Of a stretch of 64,000 nucleotides of DNA, positions 1 through 8,694 are shown one piece after another; the first letter of the stretch is position 1; each line of letters starts with the position of its first letter. Both the position numbers and the translations under genes were made by a program. The DNA comes from Henriciella sp. (lineage in GTDB: Bacteria; Pseudomonadota; Alphaproteobacteria; Caulobacterales; Hyphomonadaceae). The DNA is taken from NCBI GenBank assembly GCA_012960415.1, contig DUBH01000021.1:1-64000 (forward strand). The letters run 5' to 3'. Under the pieces are notes generated by a model that had not been told where the DNA came from, ran no database searches, and saw nothing but the letters and a program-made list of their open reading frames with translations.

Positions 1-774
1 GCGGAGCGGCGGCAGAGTGAGCAAAGCTCGTGGGACGACGGCCATGCTCCATTGGAGCGTGACTCCGGTGCTGCTCGAGCTTCGGCCGTCCGAGGCGAAA
101 TGGGTGAAGCGCGCCAACGAGGAGATCGCCCGGCTCGAGTCGAGCGTTGCGGTCGAGCCGGTCAGCGTCGGTGCGCCGTCCATCTCGCCGAACATCTGGT
201 CGATGGCGAGAACGCGGGCATTGCGGATAACCGTCTTGGTAAGCGTGGTGTCGCTCATGCCGCGGTCGCTCATCACTTCGACGTCATAGGTCAGGATCAC
301 GTCGACTCGGTCATCTGGCAGGATGAAGCCGGCGGACGCAGACTCTGGTGAAATTTCTACGGCGATGGCGCGCATGCCGGGCGCGAGAAGCGCAGCCATA
401 AAGCCGGTCTCGCCCTTCTTGACGATTTTCTGCTCGACGATTGGCTCGCCTTCCAGGAGCGGCGTCTTCACCACACTGCCTGAAAGTTCTTCAATCGCAT
501 CAGGCGACGCGTCCTGAATGAAATAGGCCGGGTTGAGGGCGCGCTCTGGCCAGTCGGCCCAACGAAAATCATCGGGTGTGAGCAGCGCGCCGGTGCGCAT
601 GCTGCTGCGGGCGACCAGAACCTTGGTGGAGGACATCTCCACTTCGCGCTCGATAACCTGCGGCTCCATCTGGACCTGCTCGGCCGGAGCGCTGGACATA
701 CCGCGCACGAGAAACGCCGCACCAATCGCGGCGATCGCAGCGACGATCAGGATGATCAGACGAATGGGAGACAT
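1..774 (-). CDS. cpaB: Flp/tad pilus assembly protein CpaB (3' end off the left edge)
   Basis: CpaB is a periplasmic, inner-membrane-anchored part of the tad (Flp) pilus machine, usually made with the secretin CpaC. The frame is open from an ATG at 774 to the window edge (258 codons). It begins with one membrane segment (about residues 4-22), followed by a SAF-like domain (about 48-120) and the segment GMRAIAVEISPESASAGFILPDDRVDVILTY (about 135-165, key residues GFILPDDRVDV), which is the diagnostic RcpC/CpaB stretch. A GGAAAGG ribosome-binding site precedes the ATG. It lies 98 bp downstream of cpaA on the same strand, as in Caulobacter pilA-cpaABC. Up to codon 211 (GSTATL) the match is normal. 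After that the family motif E-[VL]-T-P-x-x-A-E is absent and the frame turns Ser-rich, so the last 45 codons look wrong (see findings). Confidence 0.88.
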   Translation of the reverse strand, partial: MSPIRLIILIVAAIAAIGAAFLVRGMSSAPAEQVQMEPQVIEREVEMSSTKVLVARSSMRTGALLTPDDFRWADWPERALNPAYFIQDASPDAIEELSGSVVKTPLLEGEPIVEQKIVKKGETGFMAALLAPGMRAIAVEISPESASAGFILPDDRVDVILTYDVEVMSDRGMSDTTLTKTVIRNARVLAIDQMFGEMDGAPTLTGSTATLDSSRAISSLARFTHFASDGRSSSSTGVTLQWSMAVVPRALLTLPPLR

Positions 775-872
775 CGGATACCTTTCCGGCTCGAACCAGC
801 CCCGCGAACCGGAGCCCCTCATCCGACAATTTTGCATCCACAGACTAAGGCATAGTTAACTCGGCGGAATCG

Positions 873-1370
873 CTAGGCGCCCAGTCCTGACAGCAGCGGG
901 GAGAAAGGGATGGCATAGAACGCGCCACCTGCAATCGCGACGCCGTAGGGCACACCCGCGCCATGCTGCATCGTCCCACGCGCAAAGCCAGGTGCGGCAT
1001 CGGCAGGGACAAGTTTTCGTGCGACGATTACTGTTGCGGCAAGTAGACCGCCAACGACCGCCATGGCGGTCACGAAGGGCATAGCAGCCTCCGGCCCCAG
1101 CCAGAGCATGACCCCCGGGATCATCTTTGCGTCGCCGCCGCCAAAGACGCCAAACGTGAAAAGAAGCACAGAGACGACGAAGGCAATGACGCCTGCAAGC
1201 AGGTGGGCGCCAGCGACGTCCCAGCCCGGTGCAGAGATGATGACCGCCGGGACAAACAGGAAAGCAATAATCGCATTGAGGCCATTCGAGATGGTCAGCG
1301 TCTCAATATCACGGGCGGCCGCGTAGACGCAGAGCAACAGAAACAGAATGGCAAAAAGCTCAGCAATCAT
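873..1370 (-). CDS. cpaA: Prepilin peptidase CpaA (TadV-type)
   Basis: This inner-membrane aspartyl peptidase removes the short leader of Flp prepilin. The 165-residue protein is almost entirely hydrophobic, with about five to six membrane segments. The two expected catalytic aspartates are visible: Asp21 in ARDIETLTISN and Asp80 in the GGGDAK motif (GxGD signature). The length matches the short, single-domain CpaA/TadV enzymes, which lack the N-terminal methylase domain of PilD. It follows pilA after a strong hairpin terminator and precedes cpaB, so it is probably transcribed by partial read-through or its own promoter. The ATG at 1370 is the only sensible start. Confidence 0.93.
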   Translation of the reverse strand: MIAELFAILFLLLCVYAAARDIETLTISNGLNAIIAFLFVPAVIISAPGWDVAGAHLLAGVIAFVVSVLLFTFGVFGGGDAKMIPGVMLWLGPEAAMPFVTAMAVVGGLLAATVIVARKLVPADAAPGFARGTMQHGAGVPYGVAIAGGAFYAIPFSPLLSGLGA

Positions 1371-1443
1371 AAGAGTTTGCTCCCGTCGGGATCTTGCATT
1401 GCCGTTCTGACTAGCGGGTAAAGTTTGACACCGCGCTAATGAA

Positions 1444-1473
1444 AAGAGCCGCCCGGGCGCCCGGGCGGCTCTT
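1444..1473 (-). terminator. Intrinsic terminator downstream of pilA
   Basis: A perfect 14-bp stem (AAGAGCCGCCCGGG against CCCGGGCGGCTCTT) with a 2-nt centre is followed, reading the minus strand, by TTTTC. It sits about 45 bp past the pilA stop and 70 bp before cpaA. It should limit read-through, which fits the very high pilin-to-assembly-protein ratio needed. Confidence 0.8.
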
Positions 1474-1518
1474 GTATCGTTCGTCCGGTCAGGCCGGACG
1501 TCCCTTCACGGGCCAGCC

Positions 1519-1677
1519 TTAGAGGGCGTTGGCGACCGTGTTGAAGGTGTCGGAGGTGCTGGTGCCGAGGGCGGAAACAGCGCTGATGATCGCGACGGCG
1601 ATCAGGGCAGCAATGAGACCATACTCGATAGCGGTTGCACCCGACTCATTCTTGAAAAAACGTACAAGCTTTTGCAT
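1519..1677 (-). CDS. pilA: Flp/Fap type IVb pilin subunit PilA
   Basis: This is the major pilin of the tad pilus. The 52-residue protein has a short basic leader (MQKLVRFFKNESG), then the prepilin peptidase site G|ATAIEYG with the conserved Glu at +5 and Tyr at +6, then a hydrophobic helix of about 20 residues that anchors and polymerises the pilin. An ATG eight codons upstream (1701) keeps the frame open, but the start at 1677 has the GGAG ribosome-binding site and gives the normal leader length. It is transcribed toward cpaA and cpaB. A GTTAAC half-site, as used by CtrA, lies about 135 bp upstream (1813-1818), but no full site was found. Confidence 0.95.
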   Translation of the reverse strand: MQKLVRFFKNESGATAIEYGLIAALIAVAIISAVSALGTSTSDTFNTVANAL

Positions 1678-1930
1678 TTTGGAGGCTCCATCATCATGCA
1701 TTTATGACGTTCCGAATTGCATTTGTTTTTGCCGGAACATGGATGCTTCTACAGCGTGCAAATAAATATCACGTAAATCGGTCGATGAAATTTCTGAACA
1801 CTTTGAACAGAGCCGTTAACCAAGTTCAGAACCTTGAGGCGGGACATACCCAGCAGACCCGTTAGGCTTCGTGAAACCTTCTACGCGGTAAATATTATCA
1901 AAGACCGTATGCCCTATAGGAGCGTCTGCA

Positions 1931-2368
1931 ATGAAACTGATTTCCAGGCTCGCCGCCGCTTGTCTCATGGCTGGCACAATTACCATGACCGTCACCGCCC
2001 AGCAGATGACCGTAGAGACCGGCACGACCAAGCCGCTGCGCCTGTCGCGCGCCGCCGCCAATGTCGTGATCGGTAACCAGAATATTGCCGACGTCGCCGT
2101 CGCCGACCCGCACTTGATCTTCCTGACGGGCAAGAGCTTCGGGACAACGAACCTCGTCGTCCTCGATGCGAACAACAACATCATCGTTGAGACCAATGTG
2201 GTGGTGACGACCAATGCCGCGAACCTGGTAACTATCAATCGCGGTGGCAGCTCTTTCACCTATGACTGTGCAGGCGAATGCCGCGACGCGCCGGTGCTTG
2301 GAGACAATGAGGACCACTTCTCCCGCTCGCTCGACCAGGCAGAGCAGCTGAAGCGCCTCACCAACTAG
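1931..2368 (+). CDS. Secreted pilus-assembly N-terminal domain protein (secretin N0-like)
   Basis: The 145-residue protein has a clear signal peptide (residues 1-23, cleavage near VTA|QQ) and then a domain of the type II/III secretion and pilus secretin N-terminal family (about 24-105). Typical features are the LSRAAANVVIGNQNIADV stretch, then FLTGKSFGTTNLVVLD, the hallmark of CpaC N-termini. No secretin barrel follows, so this is a free-standing N-domain rather than CpaC itself. It is divergent from pilA with a 253-bp shared upstream region and ends at a good terminator. A role beside the pilus secretin is inferred from domain and place; the exact partner is unknown. The start has AGGAG nine bases upstream. 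Confidence 0.82.
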   Translation: MKLISRLAAACLMAGTITMTVTAQQMTVETGTTKPLRLSRAAANVVIGNQNIADVAVADPHLIFLTGKSFGTTNLVVLDANNNIIVETNVVVTTNAANLVTINRGGSSFTYDCAGECRDAPVLGDNEDHFSRSLDQAEQLKRLTN

Positions 2369-2396
2369 GGCTCGCCGCTCCAGCGCAGAGAAAAAG

Positions 2397-2425
2397 AAAG
2401 CCAGCCTCCTCACGGGGCTGGCTTT
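2397..2425 (+). terminator. Intrinsic terminator between convergent genes
   Basis: The 10-bp stem AAAGCCAGCC / GGCTGGCTTT with a 9-nt loop is followed by TT on the plus strand (run TTTTT at 2423-2427). It ends the gene at 1931-2368. On the minus strand it can also serve the HTH gene ending at 2451, although no T-run follows there. Confidence 0.8.
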
Positions 2426-2450
2426 TTCGATTTACCTTAATGGGATGGGC

Positions 2451-3419
2451 CTAGCGGCTCGGGCGGCTATTGGTGGCCGATGCGAGGGTTGGCTGGCTCT
2501 GGGCAGCTGCGACAGCAGCGGCTTCATCGATGCTGGCAGAGTAGACCGGCGCAGCGATTTCAGAGAGGTTGCCGATTGCACGGCCATCAATGCGCCACTC
2601 AAACGCGGTGCCGTCACGAACGGTGACTGTCCAGTCAGCGCCGACGCGCGGATAGTAGATCTCGCCGCGTGCCATCGTCCGGCTACGGAAGATCGTGCCG
2701 TCTGGTCCGCGCACTTCGATCCATTCAGGACGCGTAGCAATGATAGAGAGTTCAGGCGCATCAATCTGGCCCGATGCCAGCGGCGCGCGCGCAAACAGGC
2801 TTTCCTGCGCCGTATTCACGGCAACGACGCGCTCAGCAACGGAAGGCGCCGAACGGCCAGCGACGCTGTCGCCCGGTGTCATCAGGAAGGCAATACCGGC
2901 ACCGGCAGCAACCACACACGCCATGACGGCCGCTGGAATAGCGACACGGCTACCGCGGCGCGGCTGCACTTCGGCAACTGACGAACGCGGAACGGCCGTG
3001 GCCAGCTTTGGATTGTCGTCCATCGGAAAGTCGGCGAGGACGTTCTCTGGCGGAATGCCGAGATATTTGGCGTAGCTTCTCGCGGCAATCCGCGTACGGC
3101 TCATATCGTAGCCGGGCGGTTGCATTGTGCGCTCAAGGCAATCGATGGCGCGCTGGTTCAGGTGGAGCGCGCTGGACACAGCGGCAATGCTCAATTCCTG
3201 ACGCTCACGCGCAGCACGCAGGATGCCGCCTGCGGTGAAATTGTCGATCAGACTGTCGCGGCCAGATGGCGCAACCGCCGCGTCTTCAATGACGGGCGTC
3301 TCATCATGGTTATCAGAAGTATCGAAAACAGGACTTTCGGCGCCAGTTGAAACTGGTTGATCCGAAATATTTTCGCCTTCGGAAGACGCAACTTGTGCTT
3401 TACGCTCGTCGTCGTTCAT
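2451..3419 (-). CDS. RodZ-like membrane protein (HTH_25 plus DUF4115)
   Basis: The 322-residue protein starts with an acidic, disordered stretch (1-60). It then has a Xre-like helix-turn-helix of the RodZ type (about 64-131, GGILRAARERQELSIAAVSSAL ... YAKYLGIPPENVLADF), one membrane helix (159-180) and a periplasmic beta domain (about 220-290) like DUF4115. RodZ links MreB filaments to the membrane and helps keep cell shape; in this family the HTH binds protein rather than DNA. The start at 3419 is preferred over an upstream TTG at 3434. It lies downstream of ptsP on the same strand with a 84-bp gap. The family call is firm; equivalence to RodZ of rods is inferred. Confidence 0.8.
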   Translation of the reverse strand: MNDDERKAQVASSEGENISDQPVSTGAESPVFDTSDNHDETPVIEDAAVAPSGRDSLIDNFTAGGILRAARERQELSIAAVSSALHLNQRAIDCLERTMQPPGYDMSRTRIAARSYAKYLGIPPENVLADFPMDDNPKLATAVPRSSVAEVQPRRGSRVAIPAAVMACVVAAGAGIAFLMTPGDSVAGRSAPSVAERVVAVNTAQESLFARAPLASGQIDAPELSIIATRPEWIEVRGPDGTIFRSRTMARGEIYYPRVGADWTVTVRDGTAFEWRIDGRAIGNLSEIAAPVYSASIDEAAAVAAAQSQPTLASATNSRPSR

Positions 3420-3503
3420 GACGCGATGATCCAATCGGTGACTGGCAGATTAATTGTGGGAACTGCATACCCCGTGCCATGCAGCCATTAGGGTATACGC
3501 TGC

Positions 3504-5783
3504 CTATCCATGATCTTTCAAGGCAATTTTCTGTACGGCCGCAATGGATAATACTTCGTTACGAAGGTTGAGGTTTGAATCATAAATTGCGGCGCGAAAT
3601 TCCGGACCAAAGGTAGAAAGATCAAGGCTCCGCAGCATACGTTTCACCGGCCCGATGCCCGAAGCAGGCATCGACAGCGTATGGTAACCAAGCCCAATCA
3701 GGCAAAGCGCTTCAAGCGGATGGGACGAGATTTCTCCGCATACTGAGACCGGAAGCCCATATCGTTCGCATTCCTGGCGGACCATATCGAGAAAGCGAAG
3801 CGCCGGGCGACTGATGAAATCGTACCGTTCCGAGACAGACGGCACCATCCGGTCTGCCGCGAAGAAAAATTGCAGAAGGTCATTCGTGCCGACCGAGATG
3901 AAATCAGCCTCTGAGGCAAGCTCGCCAAGAGAGAAGGCAAGCGCAGGCGCTTCCAGCATGGCGCCGGTGCGCACTTCACATGGCTCCTGGAAACCGCGCG
4001 CCGCACTCCACTCAATCTCCTCCATAAGAAGCGCCTTGGCCTCGAAGAACTCTTCAGCCTTCGTCACCATCGGGAACATGACGCTGAGCGGGCCGCCATC
4101 GGCCGCCCTGACAAGCGCGCGCAGCTGTCGGCGGAAGAGGCCCGGACGATCCAGCGCAAAGCGGATGGACCGCCAGCCGAGAGCGGGGTTCTCTTCTTCG
4201 CCCTTGTTCGCATTTGGCAGCATCTTGTCGCCGCCAAGGTCGAGCGTGCGGAAATGGACCGGACGGTTGCCTGCATAGTCGAGGATCTGCCGGTAAAGGC
4301 CGATCTGCGACTCCATCTTTGGAAGCGTATCGGAGACGAGGAACTGGAATTCGGTACGAAAGAGACCGATACCTTCTGCGCCCGTCTTGTCCATCGCATC
4401 CATATCGAGGGCGAGACCGGCATTCAGCATCAGCTTGATATCGACGCCGTCGCGCGTGCGGGACGGCTGGTCTTTCAGCGCCTGGAACGCGGCCTGACGC
4501 TCTGTGCGCATCAGCCGCCGGGTCTCATAGGCTGTCAGCAGGTCCTGGTCTGGACGCACGTGAAGCGTGCCCTGCTCCGCATCGACAATGACTTGGTCGC
4601 CCTGCGCGACCGCATTGCTGATGCCGGCGACGCCGCCAAGGGTCGGGATGCCGAGCGCGCGGGCGACGATGGCCGCATGGCTGGAGGGGGCAACCTCCTC
4701 GAGGATGATCGCAGCGAGCCCGGAATTGCGGTATTCGAGCAGCTCAGCCGGGCCGAGGCGGCGCGCGATCAGGACTTCGCTTGCTGCGCCCGGCTCTGCG
4801 CCATCATCGCTGACGGCCGAGCCGTCGCTGCCTGCAAGGACACGCAGGAGCCGGTTGTCGAGGTCTTCAAGGTCATGCAGGCGTTCGCGCAGATAAGGGT
4901 CTGCTGCATTCTCAAGCTTGATACGGTGCTCACGGCGAGAGCGGTCGACCGCTGCTTCTGCGGACAGGCCAGAGCGGACGGTTTCCTCAAGTCGCACAGC
5001 CCACATCGGGTCGCTGGCGAGCATCTTGTAGGCTTCGAGAACCTCACGCGGCTCACCAAAGATCGCGCTCACATCATTGGTGAGCATCCGGTCGAGTGAG
5101 GCTTGCAGCTGCAGGAGGGCCGCACGAAGGCGGCGCGCTTCGGCGTCAGGGTCGTCCGTGAAATAGCGGGCTGGCGAGACGATGGGATCGTGGAGCCGCG
5201 CCGTGCCGAGGCCAAGGCCTTCACCGAGGATGCGGCCCTTGAGCGTGATGGGGCGGCTTTCGCGCGCATCGGCCGAGGATGGCTGTGTCGGCACATCGGA
5301 GGCGACGACCTCGGCCAGCACCATGGCAATGGTCTGCAGGCTATCGACCTCGTCTTCATCGTAAAGCCGCTCGGTCCGGTTCTGCACAGTCAGAACGCCG
5401 ATGACGCGTCCGCCGCGCAGGATCGGCACACCCAGAAAGGCGTGATACGGGTCCTCGCCCGTTTCCGGCCTGTAGGAGAAGGCCGGGTGGCGCGGCGCGT
5501 CCTGAATGGAGAGCGGCTCTCCGGACAGCGCAATCTGGCCGACGAGACCTTCATCGAAGGCCATGCGGGTCTGGTGCACGGCGCTTGCGGCGAGACCTTC
5601 AGTTGCCACGAGCTCAAGTTCATCAGCGTCGGTGCGCTTGTAGATGGAGCACACATCAGCGACCATCGTGCCCGCAATAAGGGTCACCACCTTCTGGAGG
5701 CGGGTGTCAGCCTCCATGTCGCCCGCCATCACGTCACGCAGGCGGTTGATCAGAAGTCGAGGGACCGAAAAACTTTGGGGCAT
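3504..5783 (-). CDS. ptsP: PEP-protein phosphotransferase PtsP (enzyme I of PTS-Ntr)
   Basis: This cytoplasmic kinase takes phosphate from phosphoenolpyruvate and passes it to NPr, starting the nitrogen-type phosphotransfer chain. The 759-residue protein has an N-terminal GAF domain (about 17-165), then the enzyme I N-domain, the swivelling phosphohistidine domain with PSSHAAIVARALGIP (His369 the likely phosphoacceptor) and a C-terminal PEP-binding TIM barrel (LFRTEFQF, RTLDLGGDK, SVGTNDLLQF). The size is that of GAF-bearing PtsP, not sugar-PTS PtsI. It follows lysC by 25 bp on the same strand; the lysC-ptsP pairing is common in alphaproteobacteria. No frame defects are seen. Confidence 0.95.
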   Translation of the reverse strand: MPQSFSVPRLLINRLRDVMAGDMEADTRLQKVVTLIAGTMVADVCSIYKRTDADELELVATEGLAASAVHQTRMAFDEGLVGQIALSGEPLSIQDAPRHPAFSYRPETGEDPYHAFLGVPILRGGRVIGVLTVQNRTERLYDEDEVDSLQTIAMVLAEVVASDVPTQPSSADARESRPITLKGRILGEGLGLGTARLHDPIVSPARYFTDDPDAEARRLRAALLQLQASLDRMLTNDVSAIFGEPREVLEAYKMLASDPMWAVRLEETVRSGLSAEAAVDRSRREHRIKLENAADPYLRERLHDLEDLDNRLLRVLAGSDGSAVSDDGAEPGAASEVLIARRLGPAELLEYRNSGLAAIILEEVAPSSHAAIVARALGIPTLGGVAGISNAVAQGDQVIVDAEQGTLHVRPDQDLLTAYETRRLMRTERQAAFQALKDQPSRTRDGVDIKLMLNAGLALDMDAMDKTGAEGIGLFRTEFQFLVSDTLPKMESQIGLYRQILDYAGNRPVHFRTLDLGGDKMLPNANKGEEENPALGWRSIRFALDRPGLFRRQLRALVRAADGGPLSVMFPMVTKAEEFFEAKALLMEEIEWSAARGFQEPCEVRTGAMLEAPALAFSLGELASEADFISVGTNDLLQFFFAADRMVPSVSERYDFISRPALRFLDMVRQECERYGLPVSVCGEISSHPLEALCLIGLGYHTLSMPASGIGPVKRMLRSLDLSTFGPEFRAAIYDSNLNLRNEVLSIAAVQKIALKDHG

Positions 5784-5808
5784 AGCAAGCCGCTCTTGGC
5801 TTGCTCAG

Positions 5809-7056
5809 CTACGTAGCGTCAAGTCCAAAGGCAGTGTGGAGTGCACGTACGGCCAGTTCGGTGTAGGCCGCATCGATCAGAACCGAAATCTTGATTTCGG
5901 AGGTGGAGATCACGTCGATATTGATCCCCTTCCTGTAAAGCGCATCGAACATTGTGCCAGCAACGCCGGTATGGCTTTTCATGCCGACGCCGATCACCGA
6001 AACCTTGGCGACATCGCGCGACACGCTGAGCGATTCAAAGCCAATATCTGCCTTGGAATTGAGCAGCAGCTTTTCGGCGTTCTCGCTGTCAGCACTGGTG
6101 CAGGTGAAAACCATGTTGGCGCGTTCGGGACCGCGGGCATTTGCCTGCACGATCATGTCCACATTCACGCCTGCGTCTGCCAGCATGGAGAAGATGCGGG
6201 CCGAGACGCCCGGCTTGTCTTCTACGCCATAGAGAGTGACCTTGGCTTCGTCGCGCGAATAGGTGACGCCGTTGACGATCTGTTTTTCCACGATTTCATC
6301 CTCACTGCAGACATAGGTGCCTGGATTGTCTTCCCCGGGCTGCGCGAAGCTCGACAGCACACGCACGCGCACCTGGTGGTTCATGGCGAGCTCGACCGAG
6401 CGGGTCTGTAGGACCTTCGCGCCCAGCGAGGCCATTTCGAGCATCTCTTCATAGGAAATCTTGTCGAGCCGGCGCGCCTGCGGAACGATGCGCGGGTCGG
6501 TCGTATAGACCCCGTCCACATCGGTATAGATATCGCAGCTTTCTGCGCCGAGTGCGGCGGCGACGGCCACGGCGCTGGTATCAGACCCGCCCCGGCCGAG
6601 CGTCGAGACGCGGCCTTCATCGGTCACGCCCTGGAAACCAGCAATGACAGCGATCTCGCCGCCATCGACGGCGTCCAGCAGGCCAGAATTCTCAAAGCCC
6701 ATGATCCGCGCCTTGCCATGGGCGGAGCTCGTTTTCATGGCGAGCTGCCAGCCGAGCCAGCTGCGTGCCTTGAGGCCGCGCTTGCGGAGCGCCAGAGCCA
6801 AAAGGCCGCTGGTGACCTGCTCACCGGAGGAGACGACGACGTCATATTCATCATCGAAAGACGGACCGCTGAGATTGTCGCCAGCCGCGCCGCGCGCGAA
6901 CCCGACGAGCTTGTTTGTCTCACCAGCCATGGCCGAGACGATCACTGCGAGTTTCTCGCCCTGGCTTGCGCGCCAGGACACAAGATCGGCGACATGCGCG
7001 ATCCGATCGAGATCGCCCACTGACGTACCGCCAAATTTCAGAACCGTGCGCTGCAT
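5809..7056 (-). CDS. lysC: Aspartate kinase
   Basis: It phosphorylates aspartate, the first step to lysine, threonine, methionine and diaminopimelate. The 415-residue protein starts MQRTVLKFGGTSVGD, giving the KFGGTSV substrate-binding signature at the N-terminus. The amino-acid kinase domain runs to about 250 (including GRGGSDTSAVAVA) and two ACT domains follow (about 265-410) for feedback control. This start (7056) is used because GAGG lies five bases upstream; an earlier GTG/ATG at 7080 would add a non-conserved MGGPGGEA. It is divergent from ubiG and followed closely by ptsP. Confidence 0.96.
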   Translation of the reverse strand: MQRTVLKFGGTSVGDLDRIAHVADLVSWRASQGEKLAVIVSAMAGETNKLVGFARGAAGDNLSGPSFDDEYDVVVSSGEQVTSGLLALALRKRGLKARSWLGWQLAMKTSSAHGKARIMGFENSGLLDAVDGGEIAVIAGFQGVTDEGRVSTLGRGGSDTSAVAVAAALGAESCDIYTDVDGVYTTDPRIVPQARRLDKISYEEMLEMASLGAKVLQTRSVELAMNHQVRVRVLSSFAQPGEDNPGTYVCSEDEIVEKQIVNGVTYSRDEAKVTLYGVEDKPGVSARIFSMLADAGVNVDMIVQANARGPERANMVFTCTSADSENAEKLLLNSKADIGFESLSVSRDVAKVSVIGVGMKSHTGVAGTMFDALYRKGINIDVISTSEIKISVLIDAAYTELAVRALHTAFGLDAT

Positions 7057-7090
7057 TGCCTCGCCGCCTGGCCCTCCCAAATAGAGATAA

Positions 7091-7112
7091 GACCGATCAT
7101 AAGATCGGGGTC
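7091..7112. promoter_or_regulatory. Dyad in the lysC/ubiG divergent region
   Basis: The inverted repeat GACCGATC-ataa-GATCGGGGTC lies in the 132-bp space between the divergent lysC and ubiG starts. It could be an operator or a leader hairpin of lysC; nothing in the sequence assigns a regulator. Confidence 0.35.
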
Positions 7113-7188
7113 ATCAGGATATCCCCGGATGTCCCGCGCGCAGCTTTAGTCGTGTCAGGATGCGAGCGCAAACAGGATTGCTAAAGAG

Positions 7189-7977
7189 ATGGATGAATTC
7201 TCAGAAAATACCGTGGCGGAACCCCGCCAGCCGAGCATTGACCCTGACGAGGTCGCGAAATTCTCAGCCATGGCTGCAGAATGGTGGGACCCGAAAGGCA
7301 AGTTCAAACCACTGCACAAGTTCAATCCGGTACGCCTTGGCTTTATCCGCGACACAGCCTGCGCCCATTTCGGGCTGGTCGATAAGGCGCGAAAGCCTCT
7401 CGAGGGGCTGCGCGTCCTTGATATTGGCTGCGGCGGGGGTCTCGTCAGTGAACCGATTGCCCGGCTTGGTGCAAGCGTCACGGGCGTCGATGCGAGCGAG
7501 GCGAATATCAAGACAGCGCTGACCCATGCGCGCGAGGGCGGCCTCGACATCGACTATCGCGCAGGGACAGCTGAAGGCTTGCTGGAGGCAGGCGTCGAAC
7601 CATTCGACATCGTTCTGAATCTCGAGGTTGTCGAGCATGTTGCCGATCCTGCCCAGTTCATGAAGGACACCGCCGCGCTGCTGCGTCCGGGCGGGCTCAT
7701 GATTACAGCGACGCTGAACCGGACGCCAAAGGCGTTCGCGCTGGCGATTGTCGGGGCTGAATATTTACTGCGCTGGCTGCCGCCTGGCACGCATGAGTTT
7801 TCGAAGTTCCTGACGCCGGCAGAGATCGCCGCACCGCTGCAGATGGCAGGGCTTGAAACGGACCGCCCTCAGGGTGTGTCCTACAATCCGGTTTCGGACA
7901 GCTGGCGGCTTTCGGATGACACGAAGGTCAACTACATGCTCGTCGCGCGGCGGCCTGTATCGCCTGGAGGCGGTTAA
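7189..7977 (+). CDS. ubiG: UbiG: ubiquinone O-methyltransferase
   Basis: SAM-dependent methyltransferase that carries out both O-methylations in ubiquinone synthesis. In 262 residues it shows motif [10 protein letters not shown] (76-84), the acidic SAM-ribose contact VTGVDAS (about 97-103) and the UbiG-specific [10 protein letters not shown] and [13 protein letters not shown] segments. The N-terminal [19 protein letters not shown] is also typical of UbiG. The stop codon overlaps the ATG of the next gene by one base (TAATG), so the two are co-translated. Confidence 0.96.
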   Translation: MDEFSENTVAEPRQPSIDPDEVAKFSAMAAEWWDPKGKFKPLHKFNPVRLGFIRDTACAHFGLVDKARKPLEGLRVLDIGCGGGLVSEPIARLGASVTGVDASEANIKTALTHAREGGLDIDYRAGTAEGLLEAGVEPFDIVLNLEVVEHVADPAQFMKDTAALLRPGGLMITATLNRTPKAFALAIVGAEYLLRWLPPGTHEFSKFLTPAEIAAPLQMAGLETDRPQGVSYNPVSDSWRLSDDTKVNYMLVARRPVSPGGG

Positions 7978-8579
7978 TGATCACACCTGAAGACGTCTTG
8001 TCTTACTGGATCGGCGATACGGCCACATCGACCGGGCAGCTGAAGGAAAAGAACAAGCTCTGGTTCACCAAGAGCTTCGAGACGGACGAGGAAATTGCCC
8101 GGCGCTTCACCGATGTGATCGGCGCGCTTTCGGCGGGTCTTGCCGCCGACTGGGCAAACCGCGGCGCACGGGGGCGGCTGGCGGCAATCATCGCGCTGGA
8201 CCAGTTCAGCCGAAACATCTTTCGTGGGCACCGCTACAGCTTCATGCACGATCCGTTGAGCCGCCACCTGATGCAGATCGGCCTCGACCTTGGCCAGGAC
8301 AGGACGCTGTCAGAAACCGAACGTGTTTTTTTCTACCTGCCTGCCGAGCATTCAGAGAAGATGGCGGACCAGAATCTTTCTGTCTCGCTGTTCGAGAAGC
8401 TCAGCCAGGAAGCGCGCGATGATTATAAAGATTTCTGCAAGACGACGCTCGACTATGCCTACAAGCACCGCGAAGTGATTGAGCGGTTCGGGCGTTTTCC
8501 ACACCGCAATGAGCTACTGCAACGCACGTCTACGCCGGCTGAAGAGAAGTATCTTTCAGAGCCGGGCGCAGGCTTCTAA
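7977..8579 (+). CDS. DUF924 family protein
   Basis: The 200-residue cytoplasmic protein belongs to the DUF924 family (alpha-helical, TPR-like fold). It has the family's opening (DVLSYWIGD...KLWFTKSFETDEEIARRF), the central LAAIIALDQFSRNIFRG and the C-terminal FGRFPHRNELLQRTSTPAEEKYL. The biochemical role of the family is not established. Its one-base overlap with ubiG shows translational coupling. No catalytic residues can be named with confidence. Confidence 0.92.
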   Translation: MITPEDVLSYWIGDTATSTGQLKEKNKLWFTKSFETDEEIARRFTDVIGALSAGLAADWANRGARGRLAAIIALDQFSRNIFRGHRYSFMHDPLSRHLMQIGLDLGQDRTLSETERVFFYLPAEHSEKMADQNLSVSLFEKLSQEARDDYKDFCKTTLDYAYKHREVIERFGRFPHRNELLQRTSTPAEEKYLSEPGAGF

Positions 8580-8694
8580 GCAGCCAGACGGGCGCCCCTC
8601 TCGCTAAGTCAGACTTGCAGCTATGCGCGAGCGGTGGTTGCAATTGAAACCTGGCGGGCCAGATAGCCGTGCTGGACGATGGACGAGTGGCCCG

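Noticed and set aside
775..872. Possible small gene or RNA between cpaA and cpaB
   Set aside because: No open frame with a ribosome-binding site and no stable hairpin; treated as a plain intergenic spacer.
8623..8694. Upstream ATG for the MFS transporter
   Set aside because: The added 24 residues are polar, unlike family N-termini, and the first helix starts soon after the ATG at 8695.
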